Source: Vibrio galatheae
Lineage (GTDB): Bacteria > Pseudomonadota > Gammaproteobacteria > Enterobacterales > Vibrionaceae
Length of the DNA stretch: 64,000 bases
Direction of reading: 5' to 3'
Assembly: GCF_000967545.1 (NCBI RefSeq)
Contig: NZ_JXXV01000015.1
Location: 36,865 to 100,864 of the forward strand
Of this stretch, positions 55,648 to 64,000 are shown in pieces. A program made the translations under genes and the position numbers. Under the pieces are notes generated by a model. The model was not told the DNA's origin, searched no databases, and worked only from the letters and a program-made list of their open reading frames with translations. How positions within the stretch are numbered: the stretch's first letter is position 1; each line of letters begins with the position of its first letter.

Positions 55648-57639
55648 TTACAGCTTAAACCTGTGGACTAATTCACCTTGTTGGTTGGCAAGATTAGATA
55701 GGTTATCGCTCGTTTGCGCGATTTGTGCCATCGCTTGGTAACTTGTATCAGCAATCAGGTTGATCTCTTCAATGTTGCGTGCGATGTCGCCAGTCGTTTC
55801 ACTTTGCTCCGCTGCAGCTTGAGAAATGTGACCACTCATTTGACTGATTTCAAGAATAAGCCCTTGAATCTCTTCCATCGCACTGTTGGCATTTGATGCC
55901 TGCTCTACAGAAAGCTCCATGTCATCCATACAGCTTTGAATGACCTTATTCGCTGAAGTTGAGCTGCTTTGCAAATTACTGATCATGCTTTCAATTTCAG
56001 CAGTGGACTCGGTTGTACGTTGAGCAAGTACGCGGACTTCATCCGCAACCACAGCAAAACCGCGACCCTGCTCACCAGCGCGTGCCGCCTCTATGGCAGC
56101 GTTCAATGCCAGTAGATTGGTTTGCTCAGCGATATTGCGGATAACATCGAGAATGCTACCGATTTGACTGCTCATGGCTTGCAGATCTTTAACTGCGTCT
56201 ACAGATTGAGTTAAACGTGTTTCGAGCTGGTTGATCGTCGTGATGTTGGTGCCCATAATTTGACGACCAGATTCAGAGGCTTTCTCAACTTGCTCAACCA
56301 TTTGCTGCGAGTTTTGGGCACTTTGCGCGACTTCTTGTACCGAGTGTGCCATTTCTGTCATCGCTGTTGCGACGTTTGCCGTCTGTTCGCGCTGTTGGCT
56401 AAGCTGCGATTGCGCTTGCGAAGACGTTTGTTGGTTGGTTGTCGCGGTTTGCGTTAGATTATCTGAAGCGTCATTAAGTTTGACCAAAATACCATGTAGG
56501 TTGTCGGCTAACGAATTGATGTGATTACTCACGCGGCTGAACTCGTTGTTGTAACGGATATCAATTCGCTGAGTCATATCACCTTGTGTCAGTGACTCCA
56601 ATGTTTTTAGGATACGAGTCAAAGGCTCGCGTACACTGTGCGCAATATGGTAACCGATGGCAAGCGCCATTAAGATCACTACCGCACCGATAGCGACAGA
56701 GCGGACAACACCTTGTTGGTAAACATCCCCCGCTTCTTGCAACGATGCATCTAATGCCTGAGTCGCAACGTCACTAAATGAGTTAAGTACCGCCATCGTC
56801 GCATCAACCTGTTGGGTTAGGCTAGCAATGTTTGCGTACAACGCATCTTTGGCAAGTAAGTAGGCGCTGTGTTGATCTAACACCCCACCTTTCTGACCGA
56901 CATCTCTGGTGAACTGTTGAACCGATTCGTCAAACGCTTTCTTAAGCTCAGGCATTTGTGTAGACAGTCCGCGATACGCGTAATTTAAGTGCGTAACCGC
57001 TTTCTTGTTCTTAGCTACAGCTTGTGTCACTAACTCGGTATTGCTGCTTGCTAATGCGTCAGACGTAGTAAGCTCGGCATCTTTCAATTTGATAAAGTAG
57101 CTTTTTGCCATCACTTTGACCGAAATACTGCTTTGGTCATCCACGTACTCTTTCATGCCGATGCTAAGTTCAGAATGTAAGCGTTGGAAACGGCGAGTGG
57201 ACTTTTGCACCTCTTCTTGAGCAACAAACATTGCGCGATAGTTGTCCATCGCTTGCTCAGCTTCAGAGAAGTAGCTTTGTTCCATTTCTTTAAGTTGGAG
57301 TAGTGATTCCTCTAATTGAGGTTGGCCAGCGCTCACTTGTTCCAATTGTGCGAGCTGCGCAGAGTATGCGTCTTTCATTTGCGCAAATTGATCTGATAGC
57401 AGATCCATGCGCTCAAAGCTCTGAGTGGTCAAATAGTCCTTAAAGAGTTTGTCTGCTGACAGTAACGCCACGCTAGTTTGGTTCGATTGGGAAACTAATG
57501 GCAGTGAAGTGTTAGAAACACCTTCAAAATTTTGATGTATTTGTTGCATTCCTCGCGTCATCATCAACGTAGTAACGATGAACATTATAATGATCAATGC
57601 AAACCCAGCGTACATGCGCCTAATCACTGAGCCCTTCAT
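55648..57639 (-). CDS. methyl-accepting chemotaxis protein
   Basis: 663 aa. TM1 at about 11-32, a long helical periplasmic domain about 33-320 (Gln/Asp-rich helices), TM2 about 325-345, HAMP about 345-400 ([19 protein letters not shown]) and the signalling domain. The hairpin tip is [33 protein letters not shown], the invariant CheA/CheW-binding region. No C-terminal pentapeptide for CheR/CheB docking. ATG at 57639 ([13 protein letters not shown]) has GGGAGAG upstream; the longer frame has no such site. Ligand unknown. Confidence 0.93.
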   Translation of the reverse strand: MKGSVIRRMYAGFALIIIMFIVTTLMMTRGMQQIHQNFEGVSNTSLPLVSQSNQTSVALLSADKLFKDYLTTQSFERMDLLSDQFAQMKDAYSAQLAQLEQVSAGQPQLEESLLQLKEMEQSYFSEAEQAMDNYRAMFVAQEEVQKSTRRFQRLHSELSIGMKEYVDDQSSISVKVMAKSYFIKLKDAELTTSDALASSNTELVTQAVAKNKKAVTHLNYAYRGLSTQMPELKKAFDESVQQFTRDVGQKGGVLDQHSAYLLAKDALYANIASLTQQVDATMAVLNSFSDVATQALDASLQEAGDVYQQGVVRSVAIGAVVILMALAIGYHIAHSVREPLTRILKTLESLTQGDMTQRIDIRYNNEFSRVSNHINSLADNLHGILVKLNDASDNLTQTATTNQQTSSQAQSQLSQQREQTANVATAMTEMAHSVQEVAQSAQNSQQMVEQVEKASESGRQIMGTNITTINQLETRLTQSVDAVKDLQAMSSQIGSILDVIRNIAEQTNLLALNAAIEAARAGEQGRGFAVVADEVRVLAQRTTESTAEIESMISNLQSSSTSANKVIQSCMDDMELSVEQASNANSAMEEIQGLILEISQMSGHISQAAAEQSETTGDIARNIEEINLIADTSYQAMAQIAQTSDNLSNLANQQGELVHRFKL

Positions 57640-57859
57640 AGATCTCTCCCTGCAAATAAATTGTCTTAAAAATTTAACAAAAAGAAGACCATTGTATTGA
57701 TATAGAGACACACATTTTTTGACGCACAATACAAATTTAACTTGTGAATATTAGCGAATTCTCGAATAAGTGAACTGAACGGTGTTTTTTATTGTGATTT
57801 TAGGAAGCTTGACGCATACTCGTTTCAATTCAATCATATCTATTCCGATGGAGCCCTTC

Positions 57860-58210
57860 ATGGCAGAAGAAACCATTTTCAGCAAAATCATTCGTAAAGA
57901 AATTCCCGCAGATATTGTTTATCAAGATGATCTCGTCACCGCGTTTCGCGACATCAACCCTCGAGCGCCTAGCCATATTCTAATTATTCCCAATAAGCTG
58001 ATTCCTACTGTAAATGATATCGAGCAAGATGATGAGATCGTGATGGGCCGAATGTTTACTGTGGCAAAAAAATTGGCCAAACAAGAAGGTATTGACCAGC
58101 AGGGGTATCGCCTGATCATGAATTGCAATGCGCATGGTGGCCAAGAGGTCTATCATATCCATATGCATTTAGTTGGCGGTCGACCACTCGGGCCAATGTT
58201 AATGAGCTGA
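57860..58210 (+). CDS. hinT: HIT-family purine nucleoside phosphoramidase HinT
   Basis: 116 aa nucleotide hydrolase acting on AMP-phosphoramidates. Signature HIHMHLVGG (HxHxH) with the catalytic His; N-terminal [21 protein letters not shown] and GQE before the His region are typical. ATG at 57860 has GGAG upstream and gives family length; the longer frame to 57782 lacks that. It heads the conserved hinT-ycfL-lpoB-thiK-ycfP-ndh neighbourhood seen in E. coli. Confidence 0.94.
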   Translation: MAEETIFSKIIRKEIPADIVYQDDLVTAFRDINPRAPSHILIIPNKLIPTVNDIEQDDEIVMGRMFTVAKKLAKQEGIDQQGYRLIMNCNAHGGQEVYHIHMHLVGGRPLGPMLMS

Positions 58211-58331
58211 TAGCTTATTGACATGAATTTGACCTTTCTCGGTTTGGTATCGTCGTTCAAGTTGCTTAAAATCGGGTGTGAGTCAGTATGTCACAAGCGT
58301 AATGTTATCAAGGGTAGAATTGGAGTAGGAA

Positions 58332-59729
58332 GTGCATAAACGCGTCCGCCTTGTCGCCGCAATTATGAGTAGCTTGGTACTTTCCGCATGTGCCAACCTT
58401 TCTGTGGGCAATTTGTTTAGTCATTACAGCGCGCAAAATAGTGAATTGCATCAGGCGTTGACAGCTGGCCGTTATGAGCAAGCACAAGAGTTACTGTCAG
58501 ATTCCATGGCTGGCGATATTCTAGATAACTTTGAAAAAGGTAGAATTTACCTACTCAATCAGCAGTACTCTGAAAGTCTCAGTGCATTTGAATTGAGCGA
58601 TGATGCGGTGCGCCGTCAACAAGATCAGGCGACGGTATCCGTATCTGAAACGGCGATGAGTATCAGCGCTCTGGCGGTGAATGACAACTTAAAAACGTAT
58701 CAGCCTGCCGATTATGAATTAGGTTTTTTGCATCTTTATCTGGGGTTAAATTACTTGAGTGATAACGACCTAGAAGGTGCGTTGGTGGAGATGCGCCGAG
58801 CCAATCAGGTTCAAGAGCAGGCGCGCAAAGATCGAGTGCGTGAGTTAGAGTCTGTTCAGCAGCAAGTGCAAGCACAGGGGGTTGCGCCTAGTTTGGGAAG
58901 CGTTCTGGCAAACTACCCAGACGCAGGCGAAACGCTGCAAGCGATACAAAATGGCTACTTGCTCTATTTGTCTGCACTACTATATGAAGCAGACAACGAT
59001 CTAAATAGTGCATACGTTGATTACCGCCGGGCATTGGCAGTAATACCAGACAACCTTCAGGTCAGTGATGGCACGAAACGTGTAGCGAAACGTCTAGCCA
59101 TGACAGAAGATCTTGCCAAGCTTGAGCAACGCTATGGTAACGCAAGTTATCTAGCATCGGATAAAGGTCGGGTGGTTGTGCTTGATGAACGTGGTGTTGT
59201 TGAGGCGATGAAAGGGTGGAACTTAACGCTGCCAATCTCTCGCGGGAGCAATTATGGACTTTATAGCGTAGCTCTGCCTTATTATGCGAATGGCTCTACG
59301 CCGCAGTTTAGTTCGGTATCGTTAAATGGTAATCGTATCGAAGGTAATTTGCTGACAGATGTTAACTTGATGGCAAAGCAAAACTTAACTGAACGTATGC
59401 CTTCTATCGTGATTCGCCAAGCTTTGCGAGTATGGGCGAAAGAAGAGCTGCGCAGAGAGGCAACAAAAAATAACCCAGATGATATAGGCAATGCGTTGTT
59501 TAACGTCTGGAATACACTGACGGAGCAGCCAGATACACGTAGTTGGTTGACCTTACCCGGAGAAATCTACAGTGCAAGTGCCATCGTAGAACCGGGGGAA
59601 CAATCAATACAAGTTGAAGGTCAAAATCACAAGTTTATGGTTGAACCAGGGCGCACGACCCTTGTTTGGTTGTCACGTCAAGGAAACAACGCAACCATAT
59701 GGCATAAACAATTAGGGAACATACGATGA
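58332..59729 (+). CDS. COG3014-type lipoprotein
   Basis: 465 aa exported protein. Signal peptide ends with the lipobox VLSAC (Cys about residue 19). Several TPR-like helical repeats cover about 30-270 (LHQALTAGRYEQAQELL, GRIYLLNQQYSESLSAFE, LHLYLGLNYLSDNDLEGALVEMRRA, LLYLSALLYEADNDLNSAYVDYRRAL). The C-terminal part is beta-rich. Start is GTG with GGAG upstream. The stop overlaps the ycfL ATG, so the two are coupled. Genomic linkage with ycfL and lpoB suggests an envelope role, possibly peptidoglycan synthesis support; the exact function is unknown. Confidence 0.82.
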   Translation: MHKRVRLVAAIMSSLVLSACANLSVGNLFSHYSAQNSELHQALTAGRYEQAQELLSDSMAGDILDNFEKGRIYLLNQQYSESLSAFELSDDAVRRQQDQATVSVSETAMSISALAVNDNLKTYQPADYELGFLHLYLGLNYLSDNDLEGALVEMRRANQVQEQARKDRVRELESVQQQVQAQGVAPSLGSVLANYPDAGETLQAIQNGYLLYLSALLYEADNDLNSAYVDYRRALAVIPDNLQVSDGTKRVAKRLAMTEDLAKLEQRYGNASYLASDKGRVVVLDERGVVEAMKGWNLTLPISRGSNYGLYSVALPYYANGSTPQFSSVSLNGNRIEGNLLTDVNLMAKQNLTERMPSIVIRQALRVWAKEELRREATKNNPDDIGNALFNVWNTLTEQPDTRSWLTLPGEIYSASAIVEPGEQSIQVEGQNHKFMVEPGRTTLVWLSRQGNNATIWHKQLGNIR

Positions 59730-60118
59730 AAAAATGGCTTATATCCTTGGCCGCAGCGGTTTTGCTGGCAGGATGCGCGAGTAGTAATACGGCCGGTTTG
59801 CGTATCGACGGAGCCTCGCAAACCGTGATCTTTGGCGATAACGTCTTAGCGGGTCAAATCAGTATTGAAGATATCTCCACGGTAGATGTCGACGGCCGTG
59901 CCCGAGGTGTTGTGCGACTCCTTAACCAAAGTAAGGGCGACCAATATATCCAGTATCGTTTTTATTGGTATGACGACCAAGGTTTAGAGGTCAACAACAA
60001 ACTTAGCCCTTGGCGTCAATCAATTCTGCGTGGCGGCGAAGAGGTCTCGATTTCTGAAATCTCAATTAATCCGAATGGTCGCCAGTTTCGCGTTCAGATT
60101 CGTCAACTTGATAACTAA
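59726..60118 (+). CDS. ycfL: YcfL family lipoprotein (DUF1425)
   Basis: 130 aa lipoprotein with lipobox LLAGC (Cys about 17). The mature domain (residues 25-125) matches DUF1425 with GRARGVVRLLNQSKGDQYIQYRFYWYDDQGLEV. Function unknown. Start ATG overlaps the preceding TGA (ATGA). Lies just upstream of lpoB in E. coli and here, so a link with LpoB-PBP1b is plausible. Confidence 0.9.
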   Translation: MKKWLISLAAAVLLAGCASSNTAGLRIDGASQTVIFGDNVLAGQISIEDISTVDVDGRARGVVRLLNQSKGDQYIQYRFYWYDDQGLEVNNKLSPWRQSILRGGEEVSISEISINPNGRQFRVQIRQLDN

Positions 60119-60145
60119 TTGAAAGCAGTATTTAAGGAACCAACA

Positions 60146-60736
60146 ATGAAAAAAAGTGTAATCGCATTACTTGGCTTAGCTGTGATATTGGGGGGTTGTT
60201 CTAATCAAGTGAGCTATGGTGACGCTCAAGCGGTTGAAACAACGACCATTGATTTTGGTTCAACAGATTTACAGAAAATTGCCGCAGAGATGGTCGATAG
60301 CATGATGATGTCGGGCTCGGTTGCAGCAATCACCAGAGACTCTCGTCCAATCGTATTTGTTGAACGAATCAAAAACAAAACCAGCGAACACATAGATACC
60401 GAATCGATCACTGATACGATTAGCACCAAAATGCTCAACTCGGGTAAATTCCGTTTTGTAGATATGGGCCGTGTCGAATCGGTACGCGAACAGCTTAATT
60501 TCCAAAACAACGATGAGTTAGTCAACCAAAGTACAGCGATTCAGTTTGGTAAAATGGTGGGAGCGCAATACATGTTGTATGGCAATCTAGCCAGCATTAA
60601 CAAGAACGCTGGTAGCGATAAAGATGTCTACTACAAAATGACCATGCGTTTAATGGATCTTGAAACAGGCTTGATTGAATGGGCCGACGAAACCGAGATT
60701 CGTAAGCAAGAATCAAAAAGTTTCCTCGGGTTATAA
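60146..60736 (+). CDS. lpoB: penicillin-binding protein activator LpoB
   Basis: 196 aa outer-membrane lipoprotein that activates the peptidoglycan synthase PBP1b. Lipobox ILGGC (Cys about 19). The C-terminal domain fits the TolB-N-like LpoB fold: RPIVFVERIKNKTSEHIDTESITDTISTKMLNSGKFRFVD (long form split here), GAQYMLYGNLASI and TGLIEWADETEIRKQ. The linker after the Cys is shorter than in E. coli LpoB. ATG at 60146 has AAGGAAC upstream; the longer frame has only a TTG. Confidence 0.92.
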   Translation: MKKSVIALLGLAVILGGCSNQVSYGDAQAVETTTIDFGSTDLQKIAAEMVDSMMMSGSVAAITRDSRPIVFVERIKNKTSEHIDTESITDTISTKMLNSGKFRFVDMGRVESVREQLNFQNNDELVNQSTAIQFGKMVGAQYMLYGNLASINKNAGSDKDVYYKMTMRLMDLETGLIEWADETEIRKQESKSFLGL

Positions 60737-60767
60737 ATTTAGTTTTTAGCGTAGGAAAGGAGGGACT

Positions 60768-61622
60768 ATGGCGCGAATGTCGTGGAGTGAAGCTTGCCAA
60801 CTCGACAGCTCATTATTGTCTCTGGAAACCTTCTTTCCTTTTCCTCCTGACTATGCACAAACGCTGACGGGAGGCTTAACCAATCGTTGTTGGAAAGTGG
60901 TCGCAGCAGATGGCAAAGCGTACGTTTGGAGACCTTCAACCCATATTACTCAAGCTTTCTCTATCTCTCGTTTTCAAGAGTACCAGATACTGAGCGCGAT
61001 AGAATCAACAGGCATCGCGCCTCATGCAATTCATATCAATGACCAAGGACTTTTGGTTACCTGGATTGAAGGTGAGTCTCTCGGTGGGGGGATAGCGTTT
61101 GATTCGTTGCTGAAAACCATGATAGCGATTCATAACATCAGCACGAAAAGAGTGCCCGTTGCTCCGTTTAACTTTACCGCACGCGTTGACCATTATTGGA
61201 TGCTGCTTGATGACAGGTATAAAGTCGAACCCTATATATCGATTTACAACCAATGGCGTCGAGCGCCGAGCCTTGCGGATGTAGGACATACCTTGTGTCA
61301 TTTTGATTTGGCTGGTTACAACATGGTACGAACTGAAACGGGAAACAAAGTTATCGATTGGGAGTATGCCGCCATTGCGGATCCGAGATTAGATCTGACG
61401 CTTTCGATTGATGTCATGGGTGAAAGGCCACTGGAAGCCATCTACCGTTATTGCCAACTACGGGGAATTGAGGGGGTTGATGATTGGGTCGAAGGCGTGC
61501 TGGCGTGGCAACCTAGAGCAAATATGATGGCGATGCTGTGGTATTTGCTCGCCAACCAGCTGTGGGGGGATGAGCAATATTTAATTCAAGCTCGTAAACT
61601 TCAGGAAATAATTTGTAGCTAA
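60768..61622 (+). CDS. ThiK-like aminoglycoside phosphotransferase-family kinase
   Basis: 284 aa. Protein-kinase-like phosphotransferase with catalytic HFDLAGYNMV (H-x-D-x-x-x-x-N) at about residues 178-187 and the metal motif VIDWEYAAIADPRLDLT at about 195-210. The ATP-binding region is GGLTNRCWKVVA. In E. coli the homologous locus is thiK (ycfN), a thiamine kinase in salvage; choline kinase-type activity is the alternative. Strong Shine-Dalgarno (GGAAAGGAGGGA). Position between lpoB and ycfP matches thiK. Confidence 0.85.
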   Translation: MARMSWSEACQLDSSLLSLETFFPFPPDYAQTLTGGLTNRCWKVVAADGKAYVWRPSTHITQAFSISRFQEYQILSAIESTGIAPHAIHINDQGLLVTWIEGESLGGGIAFDSLLKTMIAIHNISTKRVPVAPFNFTARVDHYWMLLDDRYKVEPYISIYNQWRRAPSLADVGHTLCHFDLAGYNMVRTETGNKVIDWEYAAIADPRLDLTLSIDVMGERPLEAIYRYCQLRGIEGVDDWVEGVLAWQPRANMMAMLWYLLANQLWGDEQYLIQARKLQEIICS

Positions 61623-61722
61623 GATCACTGTTTAGTGGTTTTGCTCAGTTAAAGTCATAGCACGAGCTTTAAAACCTTATTTTTCATGGTAGATTAAAAT
61701 CATAAGGTTCGAGGGAATTTCA

Positions 61723-62265
61723 ATGATTATATATTTACACGGTTTTGATTCGACCAGCCCAGGCAACCATGAAAAGGTGCTTCAGCTTCAGTTTATCGAC
61801 GATGATGTGCGTTTCATCAACTACAGTACTCTCCATCCAAAGCACGATATGCAACACTTGCTCAAAGAAGTGCACAAAGTGATTGAGCAGTCCGACGATA
61901 AAAATCCCATTATCTGCGGTGTTGGTTTAGGTGGCTACTGGTCAGAGCGTATCGGCTTCTTATGCGGTATCAAGCAAGTGATTTTTAATCCCAACTTGCA
62001 TCCAGAACTGACGATGCAAGGTCGTATTGATCGCCCAGAAGAGTATGAAGATATTGCGACTAAGTGTGTGTCTGAGTTTAGAACGAAGAACAAGGATCGT
62101 TGTCTGGTGATACTCTCTAAACAAGATGAGATTCACGACAATGGTAAAACGGCCGCTGAACTAGAGAACTACTACAATATCATTTGGGATGAGAATCAAA
62201 CCCATAAGTTCAAAAAAATCTCTCAACACCTGCAAACGATGAAAGCGTTTAAACAAACAGACTAG
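61723..62265 (+). CDS. ycfP: UPF0227 protein YcfP, alpha/beta-hydrolase fold
   Basis: 180 aa, the E. coli YcfP length. Opens with [16 protein letters not shown], the typical oxyanion-loop start of an alpha/beta hydrolase. The position expected for the nucleophile elbow reads GVGLGGYW, so the usual Ser is a Gly; E. coli YcfP has the same feature as I recall. The C-terminal His is [10 protein letters not shown]. Catalysis by the normal mechanism is therefore doubtful. It precedes ndh. Confidence 0.9.
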   Translation: MIIYLHGFDSTSPGNHEKVLQLQFIDDDVRFINYSTLHPKHDMQHLLKEVHKVIEQSDDKNPIICGVGLGGYWSERIGFLCGIKQVIFNPNLHPELTMQGRIDRPEEYEDIATKCVSEFRTKNKDRCLVILSKQDEIHDNGKTAAELENYYNIIWDENQTHKFKKISQHLQTMKAFKQTD

Positions 62266-62289
62266 ATGTAAATACACATCAACCACAGC

Positions 62290-62320
62290 AAAGCGATAGG
62301 GGGAACTCTGTCGCTTTTTT
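62290..62320 (+). terminator. rho-independent terminator of ycfP
   Basis: AAAGCGA and TCGCTTT with extra inner pairing, followed by T6, 25 bp after the ycfP stop. Confidence 0.82.
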
Positions 62321-62377
62321 ATTGTTCAATCGACTCTATTCCTTACAATTTATTAGTGGGATAAATTGAATATTGGG

Positions 62378-62405
62378 TTGCGTGTCATGTTTTGCTCTAT
62401 ATAAT
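62378..62405 (+). promoter_or_regulatory. candidate ndh promoter
   Basis: TTGCGT (62378-62383), 16-bp spacer, TATAAT (62400-62405). Perfect -10, weak -35. The predicted RNA start, about 62412, lies 12 bp before the FNR box. Confidence 0.45.
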
Positions 62406-62423
62406 GAACTGGTTACAAATTTT

Positions 62424-62437
62424 TTGATAAATATCAA
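62424..62437. promoter_or_regulatory. ndh: perfect FNR box upstream of ndh
   Basis: TTGATAAATATCAA matches TTGAT-N4-ATCAA exactly. FNR represses ndh in E. coli, and this site would give the same anaerobic control. If the promoter at 62378 is used, FNR would bind just downstream of the start and block it. Confidence 0.75.
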
Positions 62438-62655
62438 AAAAAATTGAGAGCAAGTCAAAACTTGCCCATGATTGTGCTTTGGCGATTAAAAAGCATTGAG
62501 TGATTCGGCTCTTTTTATACAACGTGTCATATAACAAGCCCTCTACTTCTAGGGCAATAGCGAACAACAACTCGCGGCTAGACTAAAAATGCAGAATTTC
62601 ATCGAGTCGAACATCGGCTTGATCCAGTTTTATTTTATTTTTTGAGGAAGTTGCT

Positions 62656-63945
62656 GTGACACGAATTATCGTAGTAGGCGGCGGTGCAGGCGGGTTAGAG
62701 CTTGTCACCAAATTAGGTCGCACACTTGGCCGCAAAGGTCGCGCGAAAGTAACCTTGGTTGACCGCAAGGCAAGCCATCTATGGAAACCACTTTTACATG
62801 AAGTGGCGACGGGTTCCTTAGACGAAGGGGTGGACGCATTAAGCTACCGTGCTCACGCAAAAAACCATCACTTTGATTTTCAGATGGGTAGTCTAGAAGA
62901 CATCGATCGTGTGCGTAAGGTAGTGAAACTGCATGAGCTTAAAGACGAGAACGGTGAGCTTTTGATGCCAAGCCGTGAGATAGAATATGATATTTTAGTC
63001 ATGGCGATCGGTTCCACTTCCAACGACTTCAACACACCAGGGGTACGTGAGAACTGTATCTTCCTAGACAGTCCTGAGCAGGCACATCGTTTCCGTACGG
63101 AAATGAATAACGAGTTCCTGAAACTTCATGCCAAGAACGGCAATGGCACGGTCGATATCGCGATTGTTGGCGCGGGCGCGACAGGTGTTGAACTTTCAGC
63201 AGAGCTACACAATGCAGTGAAAGAGCTACGTACCTACGGTTTTGGCGACTTAGATTCAAGTAAACTGAATGTCAACTTAGTGGAAGCGGGTGAGCGTATT
63301 CTTCCTGCTCTACCACCTCGTATTTCAGGCGCTGCGCATCAAGAGTTGACGAAGCTTGGTGTAAACGTACGTACTGCCACTATGGTCACCCAAGCTGAAA
63401 AAGGTGGGTTGGTGACCAAAGACGGCGACAAAATCCCCGCACAGATCATGGTCTGGGCGGCAGGCATTAAAGCGCCTGATTTTATCAAAGATCTTGCAGG
63501 TCTAGAAACTAACCGCATTAATCAGTTGGTGGTCAAAGAGACACTGCAAACCACACGAGATGACGATATCTTTGTTATCGGTGATTTGGCGCAATGTACT
63601 CAAGCCGATGGCACATTTGTTCCACCACGTGCTCAAGCTGCGCATCAAATGTCTAGCCGCGCATTTTCTAACATTGTGGCTAAACTAAATGGTCGTGAAA
63701 TGAAACCTTATGTATACAAAGACAAAGGTTCACTGGTTTCGCTAAGTCGCTTCTCAACGGTGGGCAGCTTGATGGGTAACCTGACTAAAGGCTCTATGAT
63801 GATAGAAGGGCGAATTGCACGTGTGGTGTATATTTCTCTATATCGACTGCATCAAATGGCGCTGCATGGCGTATTTAAGACCGGTTTGATAATCCTGATG
63901 GGACGTATTAATCGTGTATTACGACCAAACCTAAAATTACATTAA
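62656..63945 (+). CDS. ndh: NADH dehydrogenase II (Ndh)
   Basis: 429 aa, single-subunit, non-proton-pumping NADH:quinone oxidoreductase on the inner face of the membrane. FAD site [19 protein letters not shown] (residues 3-21), [18 protein letters not shown] site [19 protein letters not shown] (about 172-190), a second FAD motif [10 protein letters not shown] (about 310) and the C-terminal amphipathic membrane helix (about 390-425). Start is GTG with GAGGAAG upstream. Feeds electrons to quinone, including the menaquinone made by the men genes 50 kb upstream. Confidence 0.96.
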   Translation: MTRIIVVGGGAGGLELVTKLGRTLGRKGRAKVTLVDRKASHLWKPLLHEVATGSLDEGVDALSYRAHAKNHHFDFQMGSLEDIDRVRKVVKLHELKDENGELLMPSREIEYDILVMAIGSTSNDFNTPGVRENCIFLDSPEQAHRFRTEMNNEFLKLHAKNGNGTVDIAIVGAGATGVELSAELHNAVKELRTYGFGDLDSSKLNVNLVEAGERILPALPPRISGAAHQELTKLGVNVRTATMVTQAEKGGLVTKDGDKIPAQIMVWAAGIKAPDFIKDLAGLETNRINQLVVKETLQTTRDDDIFVIGDLAQCTQADGTFVPPRAQAAHQMSSRAFSNIVAKLNGREMKPYVYKDKGSLVSLSRFSTVGSLMGNLTKGSMMIEGRIARVVYISLYRLHQMALHGVFKTGLIILMGRINRVLRPNLKLH

Positions 63946-64000
63946 TTCGATTGAATTGGTGGCAAAAAAGAGCGCAGATGCGTAATGCCGATCAGTTAAG

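Larger units (their letters stand above)
62266..62655 (+). other. ycfP-ndh intergenic region
   Basis: 390 bp. It contains the ycfP terminator at the start, a candidate promoter at 62378-62405, and a perfect FNR box at 62424-62437. From there to ndh the sequence is A/T rich with no further recognised signal. Confidence 0.7.

Noticed and set aside
58277..58295. TGTGA and TCACA half-sites upstream of the COG3014 lipoprotein gene
   Set aside because: The spacer is 9 bp instead of the 6 bp required for CRP, so the half-sites cannot be bound by one dimer.
1..64000. Prophage, integron or insertion sequence
   Set aside because: No integrase, transposase, attC-like array or phage structural gene; gene order and codon use are those of core chromosome throughout.

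Overview
The window is a 64 kb piece of a Vibrio chromosome (Gammaproteobacteria, Vibrionaceae); the species cannot be fixed from sequence alone. The evidence is a FadR of 279 residues with the Vibrio-type insertion, a CdgH-like diguanylate cyclase with tandem periplasmic binding domains, a stand-alone DUF1887/CARF nuclease of the V. cholerae VC1899 type, a short-linker FtsK (969 aa), and gene neighbourhoods that I recall from V. cholerae (tesB-ybaY-atl-cdgH-ffs, oppABCDF-gst-pta-ackA-yfbV, ald-lrp-ftsK-dsbB-nhaB-fadR). Nearly all of it is core chromosome. I see no prophage, insertion sequence, integron, tRNA, rRNA or CRISPR array.

Layout. 0-7.6 kb: the 3' end of an HD-GYP protein, a dGTPase-like enzyme, an EmrAB-type efflux pair with a divergent LysR regulator, the 5'-deoxynucleotidase YfbR and the alanine aminotransferase AlaA. 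7.8-15.1 kb: the menaquinone operon menF-menD-menH-menB-menC-menE, then a 56-residue membrane protein gene missed by length filters. 15.3-18.9 kb: a YeiH-type transporter, and a TetR regulator with an MFS-acyltransferase fusion. 19-27.1 kb: a Tim44-like protein, a DUF1244 protein, a cysteine-synthase-like enzyme with a divergent Lrp/AsnC regulator, tesB, ybaY, atl, a membrane protein, cdgH and the SRP RNA gene ffs. 27.4-32.2 kb: a hybrid histidine kinase overlapping its HD-GYP response regulator. 32.9-38.5 kb: oppABCDF. 38.7-45.4 kb: a glutathionyl-hydroquinone reductase, an MgtC/DUF4010 membrane protein, pta-ackA and yfbV. 45.5-54.2 kb: ald, lrp, ftsK, dsbB, nhaB, fadR. 54.3-57.6 kb: the CARF nuclease and a chemoreceptor. 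57.9-63.9 kb: hinT, a COG3014 lipoprotein, ycfL, lpoB, a ThiK-like kinase, ycfP and ndh.

The genes fall into a few working groups: menaquinone synthesis and NDH-2 (respiratory chain), acetate and alanine metabolism (pta-ackA, alaA, ald, with Lrp), peptide uptake (opp), cyclic-di-GMP turnover (CdgH makes it; two HD-GYP proteins degrade it), and envelope assembly (LpoB, YbaY, DsbB, lipoproteins). The best regulatory signals are a perfect FNR box upstream of ndh, a near-consensus CRP site and a probable FadR operator upstream of fadR, a TetR palindrome, a 23-bp palindrome between ackA and yfbV, a near-consensus promoter for ffs, and stem-loops inside the opp, ackA-pta and nhaB-dsbB units.

The item closest to a little-described system is the stand-alone CARF-nuclease at 54.3-55.5 kb. 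Its nuclease motif is intact, the usual cyclic-oligoadenylate-binding loop is altered, and no CRISPR machinery is in view.
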